A stretch of DNA of 33,510 nucleotides from Apostichopus californicus (Eukaryota > Echinodermata > Holothuroidea > Aspidochirotida > Stichopodidae), in NCBI GenBank assembly GCA_020650975.1, contig JAIPMN010000286.1, forward strand, positions 4,699-38,208. Direction: 5' to 3'. The notes below the pieces were generated by a model. The model ran no database searches. It worked only from the letters and a program-made list of their open reading frames with translations, and was not told where the DNA came from. Shown piece by piece: positions 1-11,000 of this stretch. Both the position numbers and the translations under genes were made by a program. The number at the start of each line of letters is the position of its first letter. The stretch's first letter is position 1.

Positions 1-8
1 ACTCCTCC

Positions 9-31
9 TCCCCCCACCCCCCCCCCCCCCC
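9..31. repeat. Poly-C tract
   Basis: A run of cytosines broken by single A residues at the extreme left of the window. Its exact length is likely to be unreliable in the assembly. Confidence 0.9.
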
Positions 32-959
32 AGTATGGTATATAGGGTACAGAAAGATGTTAGGAGAGGTCCATTCTTCAGGAAGGTGACAATATCAGTC
101 AGAATCAATGACATGCAAAAAAAAAAACTACTTCAGTATTTCGAAACCAACAAACTTTTGGAGCTTTTAGGAATATAGTTTTTATCTAGGCAACTAAACA
201 CTATGCCCGATCTCCAAAATCTTGGTATGAATGTGTAGTAGTCAAATACTACAGTGACACCAATACATACTATCATAGGGCCATTTGAAAATGAGTAACA
301 TATTGCATCCATGCCATTTTGAAAAATAACCCAAAGTGAACCAGGTGTTAAATGGTGTAGACATAGCCTGTCCTATTTTTTTAAATGTTATGTATTCAGT
401 ATATAACCTGATACCACACAACACAACTTGATAAAAATCACAATATCAAGTAACAAACCATATTGGTTAGGCTAATAGAGTAAATATGTAAATTGACTAT
501 AAATCTTTCAAATATGCTGGTACGCTAGGGCCATTGAATTTGCTGAAACAGCAAAGTAAAACTTGAGAAAAAAACATAATACCTACAAAGTTATCATGTC
601 TAGTAACTTTAAATTTGCAATAAATCCTTGCAAAATGCTGGTACACAACTATTTGAGTTATTGTTGAGGGATTTCAACAGATAGCATTAAGCAAGAGTTA
701 ACTCCAGCAAGCACAACTATTTGTACATTACAAGACAACCTCCTGTCAGCTGACTCAGATGATTAAAACTTCAACCAATTGGTGTCAAATTTATGATGCT
801 CTAAAGCCATTTTGAAAATGATGAAATCAGACTACTATTGTAACTTAATTAATGCAATTCAAGAAAGATTCAAATAGTTTAAAGCTGAATAGACTAGTAC
901 ATGATTTTTCTTGAAATTTGAACGTACAGTATAAGGCATATATAGACTAGTGTTTCCGG

Positions 960-1270
960 TGTCCATTTATTTCCCTACCCCCTTCCCTTGATCCTCTCTT
1001 TGTTCCTCCACTGTTTATCTCCTACCTCTCCTCTTCCCCTGTTGGTTTCTTTCTTTCTTCTCTCCATCCCTTTTCACTAATCCCCTTACATCTATCTCTT
1101 TGTGTTCACCATGCTCATTGACCTGTCTGTATTCTGTGTGTGTTTTTGTCCCTTCTGTTACTGTTACTTGTCATTCAGCCATTGAAGAAGATCCTGCTAG
1201 GATCGAAACGTCAGGCCAACTTTAATACTTTACACATTCTCTTTAACAGGCTCTCTAGTGAATAAGCAGT
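960..1270 (+). mobile_element. Pyrimidine-rich tract plus hammerhead-like hairpin, probable retroelement terminal relic
   Basis: About 220 bp of C/T-rich sequence (960-1180) precedes a compact motif. TTGAAGA (1182-1188) is followed by a perfect 5-bp hairpin GATCC-TGCTA-GGATC (1190-1204) and then GAAAC (1205-1209). This is the order of a hammerhead ribozyme core (CUGANGA, stem II, GAAA), with the first C replaced by T. Penelope-like retroelements are known to carry such motifs in their terminal repeats. No reverse transcriptase ORF is visible, so this would be a truncated relic, antisense to FOXRED2. Confidence 0.5.
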
Positions 1271-1805
1271 TTGCTAACAGTTTTATTTTATTTTTATTTC
1301 ACTCAACGGTAAACAACATTTCTTGAAACACCATTTAAACAGCGCGATCCGATCGCGGATCACCGTTTGCCTTGTATCGTGTAGTCCTTTAAAAATCAAA
1401 ACCGGACCTGCGCTTACAACAGCAGAATTTTACAACCTCAATAAATTCATCGTCTTCCCAGCGCCAACTATAAGACTAGATCATATATTATAAACTGTTT
1501 CTGACATATTATATGATCGTAGCCTTTCAAGCATTACATTGCCAAAAAGAATTTGAAGATGTAAAAACGTTCAACAAGATTTATCGGAAAATCACTTAGG
1601 ACCCACTCGAATGAACAATCTGCAATATACTCCAAAAACATACATGATAATTGTCATAAATAATGTATCAGACATAAAAAATTAAGAACAAATGGCGGAC
1701 CACAAGCACGACACAAGCAATCAAAATATTTGGGTCGTAGAGCTTAACTATCATGTCGCATTGGTAACCGAGTTATTTTTAATTCAGTTTGAGAATATTA
1801 AAATA

Positions 1806-1870
1806 TTTCTCCCAGATATAATCTATATATATAACGTACATATATACATATAACATATATATATATATTA
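1806..1870. repeat. TA-rich microsatellite-like stretch
   Basis: Alternating TA with interspersed C/G in intron 5, about 35 bp from the exon 5 donor. Confidence 0.75.
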
Positions 1871-1900
1871 GATGATGTTTTAGATGAATCATAATTATAC

Positions 1901-2061
1901 CTGTGTATCTAAATCCGTGAATGAAACCTCCAGCGGATTTCCGGAAGTCTAAAGAGTGTGAATTTGTGCCGGCGAAGTACATTCCCGGTATACCCTCTGC
2001 CCCGTAATCTGGCTTGATGCTGGGATATTTACCAGAGTAACTTGCTTCAGGAGCTGTGTCA
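1901..2061 (-). CDS. FOXRED2: FOXRED2 exon 5 (last exon visible in the window)
   Basis: 161 nt. The acceptor is CTTTCCGTTCAG|T (AG at 2063-2062), preceded by a good pyrimidine tract, and the donor is TACACAG|GTATAA (GT at 1900-1899). It completes Asn351 and encodes residues 352-404, ending in [20 protein letters not shown] and IHGFRYT. This is the conserved C-terminal FAD-contacting loop and helix. The exon ends in phase 1, unlike the four upstream introns, which are all phase 2. No in-frame continuation with FOXRED2 similarity was found between here and the left edge, so exon 6 is presumed to lie outside the window. Confidence 0.95.
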
Positions 2062-5000
2062 CTGAACGGAAAGATAGAAACAAGGTGTTTTATGTTTTCA
2101 TCTTAGGTGGGAGAGGGATCTTTCACTAGTCTGTACTTGATTAGAGGTGTAGGGATTGGGGGGTGGGGTGGGGTGGGGCGCACAAGTGATGTCTACCTTT
2201 TTATTTACTGGACAAATCTGATAGTTGTTACACTCAATGGAGCAGGCAAGTAACAAAAAGATCATTTACCTCAATTGGAGTATTTCAAAGAAGAGAGATT
2301 TCTAGCAATCTCCTAATCTTAATCTCAATTTCAAAATCTTCATCTTTGACCTCGCCTATTTACAGTTACATGCGAAACGTATTGGTGGCTTAAATTGCTT
2401 AGGTCCTGCAAGCCCTGTCATAATTTGGATACTTTCAATGGACTGAGGAAAGATGGGGGGGGGGAAGCTAATGTAAATGCATAATGCAAGGATTTATAGT
2501 ATATTCAATGAAAAATGATGGCAGGTTCAGCTAAAACAAATACAGTTGTAGACCGTCACCACAAAAGAGCAAAAGAAGATTTAGTACGGCATACTGGATC
2601 TTAGAGGAAACCTATAGGCTGCCAATGTAACTTGCCTATGTGATAATGTATATCAAGACAGCCACAACAAAATGACTCATAAGTAATGTTCTGCCATGTT
2701 TATGGTTCGCATTGAGACGTGGTGCCTCACATATCCGTAGGACACATTTCTATTTAGTCTACCAGTTTGCACCGAGACTAACAGTTTGGCAGAATTTAGC
2801 GGACAGGAGAGTGACAGACGCGTGGGAAGAATTGCCTTGGATTAAGCAATATAATCTAACATCACTGTGTTTAAGAATGTCAGCTCATTCTTGTTTGAAT
2901 TAACCGTATAGTTTCAGCCAGGAGTTCGAGAAGATTAGAATTCGTTTGTGGCTACTATTGTGTAGTAAGTTTAATCGCACAAAGTTTGACAGAGATGTAG
3001 CGATTTATGTAGCAACATGTGCATCATGGCTTTTGTTTTATGTATACAAGATTGCTCAAGTCCTTAAACCATTGTCCTTAAATTATCTGCTTGAGTGACT
3101 CAGTTGCTGTTTATCTACTTGGCTGAATGAATTTAAGGTTCTTTCAAAGTCTCTAATGGGGAACAATACAAAACTTAAGCAAGTAAACTGAAGTACTTTA
3201 TAATATTCTTCTAAAAAATTGTTTTCTTGCTAGTTTCCTAGCTTCCGCATTTATTCATTAAAACATGGCTTTAAGTGCTAAAATGTTACCAAGTTTTGTA
3301 TGGCGATAGGTAGATTGGAGTGCATATGTGGAATGAAGACAGGTAATAGAGGAATGGAAATGATATTAAACCCCAATAAGCACAAAATTTATTGCTATTC
3401 TCCTTGGACCATGACCCTGTTTCTATATCAATTTGGGGGGGCAGAGGCGAGGGGGCAGAGGCGAGGGGGCAGAGACGGGGGGGCAGGGGGTGGGAGGATA
3501 GGTTCATGATGATGGAGAGAAAGAATATTATAACATTTCTTACTTTTCAAAAATACTGAAATCAAACTGAAACCCAAGGCATCTGATGACCCTGTCGTAA
3601 CTTTCGCGTAGAGGAAAGTTGTCGGGAATTATGTACTCTACTTCCTGGTTGCTGTCGTTGGTCATGTGAGCAGGAGCTTTAAACTTAAGAGTTTTGTCTA
3701 TGTCTAAAACGATTTTGCCGTCTGGAGATTTCAAGAGCATCATTTCTCGGACGTCTCCCTCCAGAATGCCGTCCAAGGATTTCAGCTGGTACGTATCCAA
3801 GAGACCATTGTTTACAGCTCTAAAAATAATACAGGAAATATAAATAATGTATGATAAAAATAATTAACCAGACTTTTTATAACCTAATACGTAGAAACTG
3901 AGTTGCATATATGCAGTGAAGCATAGCAATTAAAAAAATCATCTTTGTATTAAATGGAGACTTTTGGCAAGTTTTATGTTCTGATCAATGTTGGCAATAA
4001 TTTGCAGTTTTGTTAAAGAATACTATAAAATAATGATGGATTCCTTTCGTTACCGTCGTTACCCAAAATGGTCATCACAAAAAGATCAAGATAATTGTAC
4101 TATTAATTATCCAAAGTTTCAACTTTACTGGTTGTAGACATTTCTTGTTTTTTATATCTTGTCTCTCCGACATTTGTTTCCATCAATCCTCAATCACTCT
4201 TCATTCTCCTTTTTCAAGTCCTGCTATTCTATTGTCGTAGGTATTCTTTCCCTCATCTCTGTTGGTTTACACATACCCGTCACTTGAATGGTACGCATGC
4301 ATACACTACTGATAAAGCCCATAGTTACACTCAAAATTAATTCTATCAATTACTTCTGTCAAACTGTCACAACATTTCCTGAAGAAACCCCCAGTCGGTC
4401 GTTGAAATCATATCTTGCATATTTCAGTTCTAATATTTTCCCTTAAATGATGAATATGTTTACTATATTCCTCATCTGTTGTTAGAGGTTAACTGGATGT
4501 AATTTCTCTGTATGCAAGTACAGTAACCATCACAGAAAAAAAACCAACCATCTACCTATAAATATACCACTGTTTAGTTTGATTACATTTCCCCACTGTT
4601 TAATTCATAACACAGTACCAATACTACCACACTGTATTACCGTTCCTCGCTTGGGCTATGCAGTTCATATAAATCGTACTCCCATGGATTTTGTGCATCC
4701 CATTGCAGGATTTACAGATAAACACATCTGCCAGCCCTCCTCTCTTAATTGATTGCTGTATGCCGCTATACATAACAAAAAAGGAAACATTTTCGGTTTT
4801 TTTTCTTCTCTCTTCTCTCATTTTCTGTTCCTCTCCTTAGGGTTGCGCTTCGACGTCTGGAGATCCACACTGTAAGTCTTAACTTTGACTTTTACCAGCT
4901 GTATGGCTTAAGGCGCTCCAAGATAGATGGGTAGATGTATATGTTTGGAGATGAGGATTAAATTAAATGTCACTGCAGCAAATCAATCGGGGATGCAAAA

Positions 5001-8000
5001 CAAAGCACGGGCAGAAAATGCCGGCCAAAGTAGAATCTCCACCACTCCGAGACGAGAGAATAGCTTCAGATGACTTGAACCCATAATTAGAGCTGGCAAG
5101 TTGTTGTATCCAATCTGACAGGTTGGATGGATTTGGCCATCGCAAATGCTGATATATTACCAAAAACTTATTTCTTGTAAACACGACAACCAAGGGCCTT
5201 GTTAGCGGTCGGTAAAATTTCTCAGATTTGAGGCTCTGAGAGTGTTTTATATATAAATATAGTTTTTTTTTGCCCTCTTTGGTACAACATACAAGTCAAT
5301 ATAACATCCATTCAATGTTTATTTGTTATGAATTACAAACAGACAAGCCAAGGGAGGCACAAAGACACAAAATAGTACTTGCCAGGGAAGACTTGAAATT
5401 ATGACGATTACTAATCCCTTTCAAAACATAGAGTATAATGCAGAAAAAACAGCAGCCTTAGAAACACACACATGTGCTCTATAAGATGTAATGTAATGTC
5501 ATTTTAAATATATTCTTGTATAGCGCACTACGCACGATGCATCTGTGCACTTTACAGACGATCTATAATATACAATACAATATTACAACTATAAACTAAT
5601 ACATATAAGATCATAAAACTGATAAAACTGATAAAAAGTACCGGTAAAGCATAAAGTTATAAACCCATATGGGCAGTCGTGAGCGGGGGAGTGGGGCAGA
5701 ACCATCAAATAGTGATGGGAGCTTAATGACCTAGCACAACGGTTAACGGTCTGGGGAGGAAGCGCCCACCACTGAGGTGTCGCGCAGCGGGTACCTGTAC
5801 AAACAAACGTACGAGGACGCGGACAAAACACACGGAGGGAGAGAAACATGCAATCAGAAATTGTAAGTAACCAAAAGGATACTTATGAGTGCTTCGTGGT
5901 ACAGCGACGAAAGAAGGTCTCAGTAGTCAAATTATCCAAAGATGAATTCCAAAAACGCAAAAATAGTTGCATCACAAGCGATACTTGCGGAAAAACACAT
6001 CTAGTAACTTCTGGGTGGTAGATACGGAAGGAGGAATTAGAGGGCATTGCCCAGGGAGCGAGGGCGCAGTGCTAAAACGTTTCCAAATGTGTAGTAAGGG
6101 AGATAGGAAAGTGCAATTGTGGAGTGGGAGACAGGTATGAGAGGAGCGAAGTAAATCCATGTCTACTACTTAAATCATTAAATGGAAAATTATCCTGTAA
6201 AAGAAAAATGTATCATAAAAACCAACAAATCCTAAAACCTTTAAAATCTTCAAAATGATTGGGCTTAACAACCACACAGACAGTCACAATCTAACTTTAA
6301 CACATATATGTTTGTGTCTCTACGTCTGATGACCAGCCTTGCCTGCTGTAGTAAGTGTATAGTAGATACTAATAGTTTAACACTAGTTTGCATAGACAGG
6401 GTAATTCAAAAGTCTACAACTGTACTAGTGAGTAGACAGGTAAGCTTGAAGGAGAGAGTGAATATAGGGTGTCAATACCTGAGATCACCGACATAATGGG
6501 TGGCCCAGGCTAGTCTGACCCTTGACCTGGCCATCATATGTATAACATTGGTATTGGCGATGATGTGATCGGCCGTCTCGAATGCGGAGTTACCTCTGCC
6601 GAGTATGAGAACAGACTGCCCTTCAAACTCCTCTTGATCCATGGAGAGATTCTCATAGCCTTCTGTGAGTTCAACACCTGGAAACGTTGGCACTCTGGGA
6701 GTTGCGATACCAGTTGTAATGATGAGATACCTACAACGGTGGAAAAAACAAACAGAAACAGGGCTGTTAGTAGAGGTAAAATGTTAGAATCAAAGAAATT
6801 AAAATAAGTCTGCATATTATATACCTGGTTATACAAATCTTTCTGTTTCAGCGACAGCGGGCATGATATATATACTATTAAGGAAAACAAGAGTGAAAAA
6901 TCTTGTATGAAAAGATAGTCACGCAGGCAAGGTAGATCAATAGTGCTGAGGTGTGAGAAGACAGGTAAGGGATTAACAATTAATTTCTTAATTATATAGT
7001 TTTCAAACTAATAAATCAAGATATAATTTGATATTTTGATAGCAATGTCAAGTTATATTTTCAATGACAAAAAAAAAAGAAAAGATTCAATCACTAATAG
7101 AAAACTTGTATACAATTTAGAATAACACAAACATGTTCAGTTTTGAATGATATATTACGATCGTTACTTATTTTCTCATTATCGTAAAAGCAGGACATAA
7201 ATTTCCCTAACCACTGACTTCTACTATTTAAACACTCGTTGTTTAGTAAACCGTGTCAGGACTCTGTCGTCAGCTTCAGCCGTCATGAAGAGAGATAATG
7301 TGCCCCAGTCATCTCGTTTGGATGACTACATAAATGAACCATGATCGCTAGATGACGAAACATTAAATCCCGTTGACAGCCAATGAGCAAGTTTAATGCA
7401 GGCTGGCAGGGAATCGACTTTACGAAAACTTTCTTACATCAAATGAACTTCGAGTCTTCAACAAAACTACATAGTCTGTTTTTTTTCTAGTAAACAGTTT
7501 ATGTCTACGGTTACAGCCCTCCAGACCAAATTAACGACAGATAAATGACAGGAAATGTTGTCTTGATATTATCAGGCATATACAGTAGCTATGATAGGAG
7601 GGTGCAAATGACATTCTCAGAATCAGCATTTATAAATGGCTATTGATGAGAAAACTATCTGGAATTGTTCAATAATGAATATTTATGGAGTGCATGCATA
7701 CAGTATGCAAACTAATTATTCCAAGAAATAACAGGCACATGATAAACATTGCATGATAAGGGAATTGCAGGTTACCGAGGCAACCTGAGAAGTTGCGCGC
7801 TCCTGTTGTGCACATAGCTTATCTTTACACGATTCGGTAAAGGAATGTCCTGAGGCACAAAGTTAATTTGTTATATGCCGTAGACTTTTAAAGAACAGTC
7901 AGCTATGCAAAAATATCCAATAATGCACTTTCTGCAAAGGTTAAAACTAAATGGATCAACGGTTTCAATGAGGGTTCCTTAATGATGGAAGCCCATTAAT

Positions 8001-11000
8001 GGTAACATTCTGCAAACTATTGTATTGAAAAATAATCACTTATGACTCAAAACCTGAACTATCGATTGAATGTGTATGGTAAAAGATATTAACATACCAC
8101 ACAAACTATATACAAATAACTGAAGGAAAGTAATAAAGAGTGTATACATTACATTAACAATAGGCTATGTGGAAAGTGAGTACAGACCATTCGCCATCTT
8201 TAACAGATGGAGAGGAACAAAAATATATAGAGAAGAAATCCAACCCGAAATACCAAAGTAGATTTTACCGATTCAGAAAAAAACATGTCATAGTGTAAAC
8301 ATAGTCTTCTTCCTATCAAATTCCTACCTAACTTACCTGTCTCTACCAAACGTATGAACTAAATTCCCATCTGCAGACCTAACCTAAAATTATTGAACCA
8401 TTTGTGCATATTACTACCTACAGTACAGATTTAAGCTCCCAATGAATTATATTTACCACAGTACCTAGATACCTTCTGGAAAAGGGTTTGTATATTACTG
8501 CAAGAACCGATTAGTAACTTAATTTAGAATTGGCTGTGAGCTTTTATTGTTCACGGTATGTAGGTCAGATAGCACTCAAGACTTCTTCAACGGTTGAGTC
8601 ATATTACAAAATAAGTATATCCTATCGGTTTTGAAATGCAATTGTTTTATTGTCACATGAAGTGTTCTTTCTAGTAGCATGCAATATATATACCAACTTA
8701 TTCTAATAACAACTTTCCCACATCCTCAGCCACCAGGATATAAATAGGAATGACACTGTTTCACCCCAGGGAGGGGTCCTTCCGGGACAATAGGCAATAT
8801 TGGTCAAAACTGAAAGGGTAACGAGCAACGATTGATATTTGGATTACAATTTGTTAATTCTTACGGATTGGAACAATGGTTCCTCAGACACCAGCTCTCC
8901 CTTCCTCAGTATCGTTTAAGAACCCCAGTGTTACATAATATGGTTTCATTATAATAATATCACAGAGTTTAGCTCAATGGCTGACATACAAAAACTTTCC
9001 TCCTCAATACAGACATCAAAATTAATAGTGTTTGCATATCTACAGTATATCTATACTACAACCAACATCTATATGAATAATTAAAGTAATCCAAAATTAT
9101 GTCATTAATCATTAAATAAATTTAATACTTTACCACATACTGTATATTGCATCTTTTGAACAAGAGGAAATTTACTCCATACTAACTCTTTATTAAATAG
9201 ACCGATTGCCAAAGAATCTTCATTTGGAAAGCATTACAATTCTAGTATATATAACAATGAAACATAATCCACTTGAACCAGCTATATCACATTAATGAAC
9301 AGAAACATACGGTAGGCCTGCCACTATATACTGGACTTTTGAACACTATCTATATATCCATTGACTACTGTAATATGTACACTATAACTGACATACAGAT
9401 ATCTCTCAAAATCGTCAGATTCTAGAACTTTTATAGATATTTCTCTGTCTTCTATACACAGTAATTTATTCACCACCACTGATTGTCCATCAATTACAAT
9501 ATATTCAATGCAAGATACAACTTTAAAAACAGTCATTTCATAAGGATTATTTACAAAGATTCAAGAAATGTCATGCAATCCTTTTATAAGAGTATCTTGA
9601 AGAGCATTTTCTAATCCATAAATGATTTCGTAAATCTCAAATTATTATGCCCGCAGGGAATTTTTGAATGTACGCATTAGTATATTGATGCCTCTAGTTT
9701 GGATACTATAATCCGTTGTCATCATCCATGAATAAATTATGAAATAGAAAGGGAATTCTTGATATGAAAAAGTCCAAAAAACACAAGAAAATATTAGGGA
9801 GAATAATTTTGTTGGGTTCGTGAAGAATTTAAAGCAGTTTGCTAAAATATACCTTGTAAAGTTAGCGAGTTATAATACTTGAAAAGATCAAATAAAACTT
9901 GAAACTTTCACAAACATACAGATTTACATACTTGATCTCCTAGATTTGTTTTTTCTAAAGCAAAGTAATTACTGCAGAAAGCAATATGGATTTGATTATA
10001 TACATCCTCATTACCTTTTCACCAAATTGACTGACATTTTCTCTACTTTAGTGTCTAACAAAATGTGTATGGTATGAAAACAAATTATGAATTCCGCTTA
10101 AAAAAAGCTGACATAATGCTAGCGTGTCATATATGGTAAACCTATAAAACCTGCACGAAAAATAACAAGAATTATAAATAGTCTACTACAGTAGTGTTAA
10201 TACACTGAAGCTATTGTAGGACATCATGGTAAACACCCAATGTGGTCTGAATGGTTAACAAATTACACATGGATCCGAAAATTTAACAGAGTCAATAAGA
10301 AAATACAGTTTTAGGGACTTTGGGTGGTAGATTGAGGAGGCTCCAATTCCGCACGAAAATCACTGTAGGAAATCCGGACGACAAAATGCACGATGTTGCC
10401 ACTTTGGATGGTAGATTGAGAAGGAAGGGCATAGACCGGAGGAGCCGGTCATAGAGGGTGCACAGTGTTAAAAGCTTTACCAGTTCATTCTAGACACGGT
10501 AGGAGGTGCTAAGGTTGTGGGGAGACAGGTAAGCAAGGAACGAAGAAAATTTTGGGTGGTAGATTGAGGAGGATCATTGCCAGGTATTCAGAAACTGTTC
10601 ACCAATTCTTACCAATGTATGTTTGCCTTACAAGTAGTCTTGACATGTCTTATTACATACTGTTATATCAGACATATCCAGAAGCTGCAATAATGCATTA
10701 AGGCATGTACCTTATAATTTTACCTGGATGTAGACATTTAACAGAGATCACCCACAATTATCGTTTGTTGTAAGTGTGTATGCCATTAGCTTTACAAATT
10801 ACTGTAATTACAGTGAGTAACAATAACCACTTTATTCCTTCTTCTTCTCCATTCTTTATTTAAACCTTTACCATGCACACATAATCTCTCAAATGTCATA
10901 TATCAATATTTAATCAACCTGAATTGTAAAGTCAATATCACACCATGTACATAGCACGAAGCTTACCAACAGACATTATACAACCAGACAGGGTATAATG

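Larger units (their letters stand above)
1..1898 (-). other. FOXRED2 intron 5, incomplete (no gene seen)
   Basis: Non-coding AT-rich sequence downstream of the exon 5 donor. It contains a poly-C run at the left edge, a pyrimidine-rich tract with a hammerhead-like hairpin (about 960-1260) and a TA-rich stretch at 1819-1870. I checked the minus strand for the next FOXRED2 exon and did not recognise one. The small ORFs here show no recognisable protein. Confidence 0.7.
2062..3543 (-). other. FOXRED2 intron 4 (no gene seen)
   Basis: 1482 bp between exons 4 and 5, phase 2. It is mainly AT-rich unique-looking DNA with three G-rich patches on the plus strand (2158-2178, 2455-2464, 3434-3494). The ORFs at 2712-2903 and 3286-3509 show no recognisable protein, and the latter pair simply reads through the minisatellite. 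Confidence 0.9.
3820..6478 (-). other. FOXRED2 intron 3 (no gene seen)
   Basis: 2659 bp between exons 3 and 4, phase 2. It contains a second pyrimidine-rich/hammerhead-like relic (about 4140-4440), a relatively GC-rich repeat-like block (about 5490-5850) and one copy of the dispersed GGTGGTAGAT repeat (about 6008-6165). No additional coding exon was recognised. Confidence 0.9.

Noticed and set aside
242..424. Possible next FOXRED2 exon to the left of exon 5
   Set aside because: The translation does not resemble the FOXRED2 C-terminal region and no matching acceptor in phase 1 with family similarity was found in 1-1898.
3540..3800. Apparent independent ORF beginning at 3800
   Set aside because: It starts at a TTG leucine codon inside exon 4. 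The real exon begins at 3819 after a TTTAG acceptor.
6534..6890. 118-codon minus-strand ORF and 89-codon plus-strand ORF (6538-6807)
   Set aside because: Both overlap FOXRED2 exon 3 in other frames, so they are shadows of the real exon.
7300..7366. Hairpin AGTCATC...GATGACT and GATGACGAAAC string as another hammerhead
   Set aside because: The GAAAC is not directly preceded by a stable stem II and no CUGANGA-like box sits at the right distance. Too weak to claim.
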